DNA of 64,000 nucleotides from Laccaria trichodermophora (taxonomy: Eukaryota > Basidiomycota > Agaricomycetes > Agaricales > Hydnangiaceae): positions 707,862 to 771,861 of the forward strand of contig JACTVC010000015.1 of the NCBI GenBank assembly GCA_018417955.1. Reading direction: 5' to 3'. Below are positions 55,401 to 64,000 of the stretch, in pieces. The notes under the pieces were generated by a model, which was not told where the DNA came from, searched no databases, and worked only from the letters and a program-made list of their open reading frames with translations. Both the position numbers and the translations under genes were made by a program. Every line of letters starts with the position of its first letter. The stretch's first letter is position 1.

Positions 55401-58400
55401 TCAGCTTTTAGACTGGATTGTGATGCGTTTGATGAGACCTGTCCCCAATCTCTCAACCTCACCAAGAATTGCTTTTTCGTTTAGCGTAACCAAACCTTTC
55501 TCCTTAGCTTTATCGCTTTCCTGTATCATGTAATGTGAATTTCACCTTCGTACCATCTAGGAAGAACATACCTTTGCAACCGGAATGCTTGAAAACCCGC
55601 CGAGAACCCTGAACGGTCTGGGTTGCTTTAAGGCAGGGTCCCAGACACCTCCAAATCGATCACCACCGTATGGATCAAAGAAGATTTTAAAAGTGTCCGC
55701 ATAGATTCGCTATGAAACACTACTCAACGAGAAGAACGTCGGGAGAAGGAAAAGACATACCTGAAGGTCTGAAAACAAGAGCCGAACTGGGTCAAAGCCG
55801 GGTAAGACGTCGGCGTCAACTTCCCATTGCTGCTGATTAGCGTATTTCCCTTGTTTACTCAGGAAGCTATGATCGGCAGCGACGTTGTGGTGATACCGTG
55901 CTAGAGCCATGGGATCTAGATGGATGATGAAATCATAATCATCTGTAGGGTGAATGAACATTGACTGTGAAAAGATGGTCAGCCAACGAGGCGAGATATC
56001 TTCAAAAAAAAATTCATACCTGGACATTCATTTGACCCTGTTCCAACCCTTGCAAGTAGTCCCAGGTTGCCTTCGCCAAAGCCCGGACTCGGAAAGCAAC
56101 CACCATGTCGGGCCCATGGGACGTCCACATCCGCCCATCGCTGTCAATTTCCGTCGATATCGACCACACACCCTCAGTTGAGCCTTTAGCCGTGGGCTTG
56201 GATGATTCCGGTGATTTGGGCCCGCACAAATGAACGAACAAGCCATCTTCCCATTTCCATTCAGCTAAGAACTGAACGACAGTTGCAAAGCCACGTTCTT
56301 TACTAGCCGGGACCAGATGCGACGCAGCTTGTTCAGCATCAACATCAATCGCGAGCTTGCGTCCGTCCCCGACGAAGAAGTGTGCACAGATGATCTCAAC
56401 AGCCTCCTCAGTGATATGGCCTTGTAGCAGCCAATGGGATGCGAGCCATCTCTTGACGAGACGAACGGTACCGGAGAACGCGGTATACCTATGGCAAAGA
56501 GCAGCGATTGCTCGATGATGGCGGGGAGCGTGAATGAAGCGTCTGATGTACAGCTCCTTGGCCAGAAGACCCTCAGAATAGTCTTTCCCCTTCTTCACCT
56601 CTTTCGTCGTCGCGATATGCGACATGGCTTTATTCTTATCATCGATGATGCGATCGAGAAGCGTTGCTTCTCGGTCGTGCCATATCTGCGCGGAAAAGGC
56701 CCAGCCTTCCGAAGTAACGATCTCCAGGTACGCTTTGTCGACAATCTCGGACTCCTGTATGCCAGCACCAACCACTACGTTCGCTTTCAAGCCAGACACG
56801 GACTCCATGAGGACTGACGCGAGCCGCTCGAAGAACGCTAGCTTGATCTTTTGAATGGCTCGGAGGTCGTCAGGCCACTTAGACGACTTCTCAAATTCGA
56901 GAACGATATCAATGGGAGCGAGATAGCGAGTATTGGGTGGCATTGACGTTGCCAAGGATGTTGGTAGGGGGACAGGACTGAAAACGCTGGTATACCGCAA
57001 TAGTTCTGATGTGGGGCTGACAGTGGAGAGGGTTAATGGAAGCTCGTCATCCAAGGCCTTGATCGCCTTCACCAAGTTGTCAAACGCCGTCAGAGCGCCT
57101 TTGAAACCAGTTGAAACACCCGAAGCAAGGTACTTGCTTGAAATGGATTCGGGGAGTCGGAGAACTGAATCAAAAGAGGACTGCCAGGTTTGAACCGCGT
57201 CTTCCTCAAGGCCAAAATGGCGCTTAAGAATGTGTTGAACAATCATTGCTGGGACGTGAGCGCGTTCGTCGGCTGTTTTGACCTCCCAAACAACACTTTC
57301 AATGATCCGCCCGTCCTTGAAACGACGAAGCTCGGACTTGTCTCCCCAGAGCTCCCGGAAGTCGTTGAGGGCAACCTGGTCTTCGTCGTCAGCTGCAGGA
57401 CCGTGATCAACGAGGCGGAATGCGTTTTGAGAATCAAGGACAAGACCGATGACGAGAACATCGGGCACGAAGGGGTGGGCTTGAGATATAGGTCGCACAG
57501 TAGGTGAAGGGTGAAGGATTGCGGCAGCCTGGACGCGGTCTCCCAGACCACGGCTGACCAAAGAGCCGAGCGATGACATCAGAGCGGTGGAAGTAGATCC
57601 CGAGTCGAGAGTAGTTTGGATGGACGAAGAGCGAGGCTTCACAGACGAAAAGTCGATGCTGCGCGTCCTCATTCAACCAAGTCATACATGAGCGTATGCA
57701 AACAGGTTGACATACCGAAGAACAACATCAAATCTGGTTGACAAGTCGCGATTGTCCTTGAGGAATACTTGTGTGAAAGGATCTCCCGTTATCGTCGTCT
57801 CATTCAAGATCTCCAGAGTTTTGGATGCTTCGTATTGAAGCTGGGTCATCGTTAGCTGTATATAACCCCAGGACTTGAGTCCGCTCACCAGTTTGACAGA
57901 GCCCAGCGGTACTCCAGAAAGCAGGTTGACGAATGAGCCAGAGTCGACCAGCACAGCTTCATGGCCTTCGTACTCCTCTGGTGGGAACTGAGCATCTGAT
58001 TAGATCGGGGTTGGGTCCCATTACTGTAAACGTACCCGATGCCCATCTTTGGCCTTTACGAAAAGAGGTGATTTGCCGAAGGGATGTTTGGCTAAGGTAA
58101 ATTGTGAGAGGACGCCCGCCAATAGCTTCAATCAACATACCTAGGCAGTCCAACGCAGCCTTGAACAACTGGTAGGAACTTAGACCTCTCCCCAACGGTC
58201 TTCTCTTCGTGTATTTTGAGTCTGAAGCGCGCGGCTCTTCCCCTTTCATAAGCAACGCTAAGAGGCCCACCCAGAGGGGACCAGAACCCTCGAACCCTCG
58301 AACACAGAACCTTGAACCCTCGCTGAAACCGCGTTGGTTGGCCCATATTCGAAGCAACGTTAACGCGTCTGCGAAAGCCGGGCTTTCCTCCTTCAACGAG

Positions 58401-59635
58401 TAAGTGGTCAACAGATGCGATTTTGATGTAAATGAGCGGAGAAGGGCGTTGTTGTACAGGGGTGTTGGTGGCTTGGCATCTTCGTTTGCGCTTATGCGGA
58501 TATTTGAGTGTGAAGGTGATAGACGGTGGAGGGGAATTGGAGATGAGGGTGATAGAACAGGGATGATGTTTACTTGAGCATTGAGCTTTGTGTAATCAGT
58601 ATGGGAACCGTCTGCAAGTGCTGTGAGCAAAGCGCCTCGCGATCAAGAGCTAGTGACATACCGGATTTTGAAATGAGGACCAACTTCGTCAGACGTACAT
58701 CCTCAAGCAAAGATTCATAGTAAACCTCCACATTAAAGCCTGACTTGGGGCTCTGGATCGCTGCGGCAATTGTTGCGAGATAGAATGATCGCTTGTGGAA
58801 GAATCGCCCATTAAGATAGTCCTTCTCTTGGAAAAGACTCTGAAAAAAGTCGTGAGTTTCGAACGCGACTGAGAGAGCATGCTCACGTTGGGCATCTCCA
58901 CCGCAAGGTCGACACCAAACTTCAATCCATCCTTTAGCTTTACGCTGACTTTATTCGCCCAACTCCCAGCTAGCGTGATATCGCTCGGGCTGTCGAATGC
59001 GACCTTCCAGTTTGTATCCTCTGTGGGCAGAGGTAGCGAGTAAGGAACTGCAACACCTTTCTTCAAAAGCTTTCGTGCTGCTTCAAGAGGATGCTGGGGC
59101 GAGACCGAGGGTATTCCCATTAAAAATGTGTGAAGAGAGAGAAGGAAACGTTCTAGCGGGGGTATTCTGGACGCTTTGGGGCGGACATTGGGCAATAATG
59201 CGTCGATCTGAGCCGAGTCAGACGACCGATAGTAAGAGGGGATGTCGAAGGACTTACCTGGAGTTTGAAAGAGCCGGACCCAAATAAATCCGCTGCATCC
59301 TTTATCGCTCGTAGCTCCTCGCCAGTTGGTGGTTTTTTTGGTTTGGTACCTGGGCGATGCTCCTCCCCAACGTCCGCCTGGCCTCCAGTAACCCCTCCCC
59401 ACTCTGCCTCGACATCGTCTTCTACCATGTCCCCGTAATCTGAAAGCCCATCTTCTGCGCCCGTGTTCCCGCCGAAGTCGTCGACGTCTAAGGCAGTTTC
59501 CTCGTCGGGCTCCCCCTGGACTTTTCGCGTCTTTCAGGACATATTTAAGTTATACTGCGGCAAAAAGGTTCAATAAAGACACACCTTCCTAGAAGCTAAT
59601 TGGTTTTCCCTCTTTCTCTTGAGATTCTGTGGCAT
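55401..59635 (-). CDS. UTP22: Utp22/Nrap, small-subunit processome component
   Basis: About 12 exons from ATG 59635 (MPQNLKRKRENQLASRK) to TGA 55401-55403, roughly 1200 residues, the expected size. The order follows the Nrap family: acidic N-terminus, GEELRAIKDAADLFGSGSFK, LERFLLSLHTFLMGIPSVSP, the first nucleotidyltransferase-like domain (GSWANKVSVKLKDGLKFGVD then LAVEMPN), LLRIWANQRGFSEGS, LWGDKSELRRFKDGRIIESV, VWEV, SSKWPDDLRAIQKIKLAFFE, a C-terminal domain with FSGTVRLVKRWLASHWLLQG, and last DRFGGVWDPALKQPRPFRVL. Visible introns include 57660-57715, 57845-57895 and 55960-56030. Utp22 works with Rrp7 in 18S pre-rRNA processing in the nucleolus. No lesion seen. Confidence 0.95.
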
Positions 59636-59893
59636 TCCCTGGACGGTAGGGGGCAGTGGGGCACTCTTATCAAGTGGTGAAGTCAGCAAAAAATGGCACA
59701 GCCACCGATCAAGTCGGATGTATTTTCCATTGATTTTCCAAGGGGTCGAGCGTATCCAAAGCGTACCTCCGTTGGTCCTCGATAAAAGTAGAGTGGGACA
59801 TTACATGCAATATGGTACAAAATAAAATACCCAGCACAAGAGGAAAAAATCCCATGCGGGGACAAGATTTAGACCGTCGTCTAGTAAAAAAAT

Positions 59894-62160
59894 CTAATGT
59901 TCAAGTTTGCTGTCCTCCAATAAAGTCTTGACATAGTCCCCCCTCGGCGTGATAGAAAAATCAAAAGGAAGTGGGTGACTAGAATCCTCATTTTTAAGTT
60001 CCCGTTTCCCTACCAAAACGACCATAGAGCACGTACCAAATCAAACCTGAGGAAAAGGCTGGAGTAGTCTTGACCGGCATGCCCATTCTCTCAACTCCAG
60101 GACCAATGTGAAAGACGCTAAGTATGCACGCAACAGAGAGCCAGACTTGAGCTTCGGCCATATAGCGTCCAGGACAAATCCGCCGTCCGTATCCGAATGC
60201 CGAGGAGAGGGGGTCCAGGGGAGAGAATTGCTGTCCGTCGGTGCCGGTGTTCATGAAACGATCGGGATTGAAGCGCATTGGTTCAGGAAATGGTTTTGGG
60301 TCATGAAGAATTGCCCTGAGTTACCGGTCAGATTATTTGCACAAAGACTTGGTATAGAATGTGCTTACCATGTATTCCCGACGACCAACGTTCCCGCAGG
60401 AATAAAGTATCCATTGTACTCGTCATCTTGGGTGACCATGTGAGGAAGGCCTGAAAATCCCCAGATGAGATTCAACAGTACATTTCGAACAAGAACGAAC
60501 CGAGCGGAGCAACTGGACTCCACCTGGAGAAGGCATAAGCCGGACACAAAGGATGATAGAGAAAAAATACATGCCTTAAAACTTCCTTGACAATGGCCGT
60601 GATATAGGGCAAAAAAGGACGGTCGTTGAAGTCCGGAAGTCGTTGCTGACCAACAACGCTATCGATTTCGCGTTGACCTTTAACCTGCACTTCAGGGTGG
60701 GTGACAATAGCCAGAATAAAAGAGGAAAGCATGGAGACGGTCTGGACGGAAGATATTGGTCAACTGAGGACTTCAAAAGCGCAAAATTTTTAGGCCGCAC
60801 GCTTTCTGCTCCAGCTGAGAAGGTGACATCAACTATAACAGTCAAATGACGATAACACAGAGCTTACCTGCGTAGGCGAGCCCCGCACACCCTTTGAGAA
60901 TCTCAAGCTGGATCTCTGAGTTTTGTTGGGTCTCTAACTCAGAGATCATTCTCGTCACAAACGACGGAGTGGCCTTGCCTGTTTTCTAGTGGTATTATCA
61001 GGGGTGGGAATTACATGAGCTGATTACGAGGTGGAGACACACCAAAGCAGTCTGGACAGCAGCGTATGGCGCATCCTTCATTTCCATCACGGCTTCACGC
61101 CACTCACGGGCCTTTCGTTGGAAGCCTGCCCCCGGAACCCATTCGCTGCAGGACAGAAATATGTAAATTGTCCGAATAAAGTTTCATAAAACAAGCCACG
61201 CACGGGATGTACCTCACTGATCAAGAGGACCGTTAGCAATACCCTTCAACTAGAGGAACGGATCTCACGAATGGGAACGATGTCAACAAGAAATTCGCCC
61301 GGGTTCGCCGCCTTTGACATTCCTTCGAGGGCCTTTTCTGCGATCGTTATATAACGGTCGTTTTCTGGTGCGACAGTTATACCATAGACGACGCCCATGA
61401 TAAAAGCAGCAGCATTACTATGTACTTGTTAGGGATATCTTCTCATAAGGACGTATAGCAGGTTCACGCACTGACGTAGATGGTTTATTAGATTTTGTGG
61501 CGAATTGAGGAGTCGCCGAAGAAGTGCGTGGACTTCACGTCTCTGGACCGGCCAGTGAGTGTGCGCAACGGATTGTTGGAAATGTTGGTGGAACATTTTG
61601 CGGTGAGATCTCCAGCGGTCCCCTGAAAAGAGAAAGCCGGCGGATAAGATTGTGATTTCGAAAGTGTTAGTGTTGATTCACGAACCGTAGCGCATATGAC
61701 CAAAGCTCCAATCCCAACCCATCCTGATCGTCGTCAGCAGACATTTGATAGAGCACGTTGGACTCACAGATTAACCATCTGAGACTCAGCGCGATCGGAG
61801 TAGTTTGAAGAGCGTTTCTCAAAGAGGTCGTTCGCCGTTTTGAAGGAGTTTACGAAAAGTACATTCTTTCCAAGTACGGTGAGGAACACGAGATCACCTA
61901 CACGCGTAGATACTTCATTGGTGAAGAGTGGTTTATGGGAGTGCGGTACCGTATTTATGTGCTAGGCGGAGGTATGCTTGGCTTTCGTTCTCGCGGACGA
62001 AGTCAAACAGGTTGCCTAGCACCGGAAGAGGTTTTGGACCAGGTGGGTACTGAAGACCACGGGGGTTGGCTTTTTTCTGTGCCTTCCGTCTCCGTACAAT
62101 GAAGAAGAGGAAGAGGAAGAGAGAGAAAGCGAGCAGTGGTTTGACGCCGAGTGACAACAT
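59894..62160 (-). CDS. Cytochrome P450 monooxygenase, many introns
   Basis: About 12 exons, roughly 530 residues. ATG 62160 starts a membrane anchor (MLSLGVKPLLAFSLFLFLFF) with a basic stop-transfer, then the Pro hinge YPPGPKPLPVLGNLFDF. The C-helix region reads GWDWSFGHMRYG and then WRSHRKMFHQHF. The I-helix is SAGAEST joined across an intron (about 60721-60790) to VSMLSSFILAIVTHPE. The K-helix ExxR is KEVLR. The meander has FNPDRF and the haem loop FGYGRRICPGR with the Cys thiolate. The C-terminus DFSITPRGDYVKTLLEDSKL ends at TAG 59894-59896. These are ER-bound monooxygenases needing P450 reductase; the pattern fits the broad agaricomycete CYP620/5144-like groups. The substrate is unknown. 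No lesion found. Confidence 0.92.
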
Positions 62161-63003
62161 GGCGTCTTGGGAGAGATACAGCTAATCATCTTTAATCTAG
62201 ACGTTCTTATATCGTCGACCCCTTCCGCGATTCATATCATCCATCGAAACTAGTGTGTCTTGACATCGTACCGTTTTGGTGGACGTAGTTCGACGGTGAC
62301 TCATTCAACTTCAAACTAGTGCCATCGTGGATACCGCAAACTTTAAGGAAGCCAATTCCCATAAGAGTCGTCATGAAAGCTTCAAGTAACCTTCTGCCCA
62401 GTGTAAACATGACAAGGCCTGAGTCAAGTCCGTCTTGCAGTATCCTCAGGACAGCAACAGGACAGCATTAGTAGCTCCCCGACGGCGACCAGACTCCTCA
62501 ACTTTGAACGCAAGTCCAATGGTTTTCGTTTCGGCCTTCTTGTATGCACCTGGGAACGCAAAGCGCCACAAACCAGTTTTGACGCTTCTAGATCCAAAAG
62601 GCGTCAGGAAAAATGGGAACAGCGTTGGCTTATTTAGAAATTGAGATGGGTTCCCTCGGAGATGGCAAATGCGAGTCCGCCAGTTTAAAAAAGGCCCGGC
62701 TTAGGTTGGCCTTTCGGTGAGTCCGTCGCAACGAGACGAAGGGCAAACAAAACAGTGGTGATGGAGACGAAGAAACAAAGTGTTTGAACGCGAACACGTG
62801 ACTTGAACGGACTGCGCTATGCTCAAAAGCAGTCCCTAGACAAGGTCGTCGCCAAAGAGGTGGTGCCCTTGTCCATGAACTCGAACGAGTTCCACTTAGT
62901 GATGATAAGAAAGGCAGTGCACAAAACTCGAAGTACTACAGGTATATAAATGCAGACAGAATCAATAAGTGAACCGTGAAATTGCGACAATTCCTAACGT
63001 TTA
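62161..63003. other. Intergenic, no gene seen
   Basis: About 840 bp: promoter side of the P450 and 3' flank of the TPR gene. Nothing else recognised. Confidence 0.4.
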
Positions 63004-64000
63004 TTAATAACGTTGGTTAAGACTTTGAACCGACCGAGTTCGCCTTATGGATCTTCCCGAAACACTCCTTGCCAGAGATCGAACACTCCCTGCTCGCGAA
63101 TGACTCCTCGTCGAGACAGTCTCATCTGATAGTTGATTCGAGTCCCCAGCAGACGAAGGGGTGCGTGATCTTTGTGCTGGAATCATAAGAGGTGAATGTG
63201 ACCGTGTCGTACCACTCGTAGACGAGGTAGACTGGCGCCTAGTAAGATTTTTGTCCGTCCTACCCTCTCGTTTATCCCGGAGAGCCCTTTTCGCATCCTT
63301 GAGGGATTCTTGATAATGGGGAAAATCATCATTGTCTTGTGGACAATGGGAGACGACATCCTCATATGCCTGAATTCCCTTGATGAGGACATCCTCTGCC
63401 TCCGACATGTTGAATTGTGTTACATAGATATTCCCGAGGTTGGTCTGAATTCGGAGGTAAAGAGGGTCATCTTTAGGGCATGTGTGTAAAGCCTCCTGGT
63501 AGTACGAAATTGCATCTTCTAGTGTCGTCCCTTCCGCCTCCTCAAAATCCTCGCACCGGATGTGTATGGCAGAGGCGAGGCGACTGCATAACATGGGATC
63601 CGGACCGTCTTTGGGGTCTGGACCGATGGCTTCGCGATAGTATCGAATGGCTTGATCCAAATCTGTGACATTTTTCGGGCTTGTTTGATCGTAGCGGGTG
63701 GAAAGGACGTTGGCGAGAGTAATGAGAGCCTTGGTGTGAATGGTTTTATCGAAACCATCAGAGAGCTCCAACGCCTCTCGACCGCGAAGAACAGCCTCAT
63801 CTAAATCATTGCTCAGACCACGCTCTATTTCGCAAAGCCTCCAAAGGGCATTCGTGAGGTTTAAGAGCGGAACCAGCCGCCCCTTCCCTTCATCCGTCAA
63901 ATCTAGTACCCTTCCCAGGGCGTCAACTTTCCCAACAACATCGCTGATATCTTCCGAATAATTATAGTGGCTGTCGTATGCTTGTGCGAGGTTGTCGAGA
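63004..64000 (-). CDS. TPR-repeat protein, C-terminal part, truncated by window end
   Basis: The frame is open from the window edge to 63004. It carries the same repeat order as 52936-54420 (LDNLAQAYDSHY, DLDEAVLRGREALELSDGFD, DLDQAIRYYREAIGPDPKDG, LEDAISYYQEALHTCPKDDP, LIKGIQAYEDVVSHCPQDND). The C-terminal tail is different: an Arg/Ser-rich stretch (SRAGSVRSLARSVSGRSIRR then TRSVQSLNQRY) likely to be phosphorylated and disordered. Closer in sequence to the pseudogene at 1-1039 in some repeats (EEAEG, EDAISY). The 5' part lies beyond the window. Confidence 0.9.
   Translation of the reverse strand, partial: LDNLAQAYDSHYNYSEDISDVVGKVDALGRVLDLTDEGKGRLVPLLNLTNALWRLCEIERGLSNDLDEAVLRGREALELSDGFDKTIHTKALITLANVLSTRYDQTSPKNVTDLDQAIRYYREAIGPDPKDGPDPMLCSRLASAIHIRCEDFEEAEGTTLEDAISYYQEALHTCPKDDPLYLRIQTNLGNIYVTQFNMSEAEDVLIKGIQAYEDVVSHCPQDNDDFPHYQESLKDAKRALRDKREGRTDKNLTRRQSTSSTSGTTRSHSPLMIPAQRSRTPSSAGDSNQLSDETVSTRSHSRAGSVRSLARSVSGRSIRRTRSVQSLNQRY

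Noticed and set aside
1..64000. CRISPR arrays, bacterial operons, rRNA genes
   Set aside because: None present; the repeats seen are eukaryotic TEs, satellites and MITEs.

Overview
The window looks like nuclear DNA of a mushroom-forming basidiomycete (Agaricomycetes). Evidence: genes are split by many short introns of about 44-72 nt with GTRNGT donors and CAG/TAG acceptors; the protein families match agaricomycete ones (TPR-repeat proteins in several copies, F-box protein, LysM and small cysteine-rich secreted proteins, cytochrome P450 with many introns, DUF4419 protein); and the mobile elements are fungal Helitron, hAT, LTR and MITE types. No RNA gene, CRISPR array or prokaryotic feature was seen.

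Left third (1-19.9 kb): a stack of transposons. A decayed TPR-protein gene (1-1039) lies beside a decayed protein-coding Helitron (about 1.7-19.9 kb) read on the + strand: N-terminal DUF6570-like region, Rep with an HUH-like motif and paired tyrosines, PIF1-type helicase, and a C-terminal cysteine-peptidase-like domain. The Helitron is cut by three insertions: a 3870-bp non-coding LTR element with identical 319-bp LTRs and a TTTCC target duplication (4140-8009); an unidentified ~1.7-kb block (about 8512-10205); and a ~5.3-kb hAT transposon (about 11845-17135) with a multi-exon transposase on the - strand. Near its right end the hAT holds another inverted-repeat element loaded with TGATCAG palindromes and a CpG-rich minisatellite (15418-17015). 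CpG content ranks the layers by age: about 0-1 CpG per 600 bp in the Helitron, 6 per 240 bp in the hAT sample, 21 per 240 bp in the LTR sample.

Middle (20-52.5 kb): ordinary gene space with small TEs between genes. Genes include a CmcJ/AsaB-like oxidoreductase with an apparent frameshift, a membrane-anchored secretory-pathway protein, a LysM protein, several conserved uncharacterised proteins, a DUF4419 protein, an F-box protein, the GINS subunit Psf1, and an 8-cysteine small secreted protein. Several MITEs have exact boundaries: an 872-bp hAT-type MITE with 8-bp TSD and a 205-bp TA-flanked MITE nested in it; a 376-bp TA-flanked MITE; two 533-bp copies of one family in opposite orientation 32 bp apart; and a 1169-bp inverted-repeat element carrying a minisatellite that interrupts a decayed gene.

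Right end (52.9-64 kb): four genes on the - strand: a complete TPR protein, the ribosome-biogenesis factor Utp22/Nrap, a microsomal P450, and the C-terminal part of a second TPR protein running off the window. The TPR genes are clear paralogues of the broken copy at position 1, so one family occurs three times in 64 kb. Gene starts and splice sites were inferred by eye from consensus signals and reading-frame continuity.
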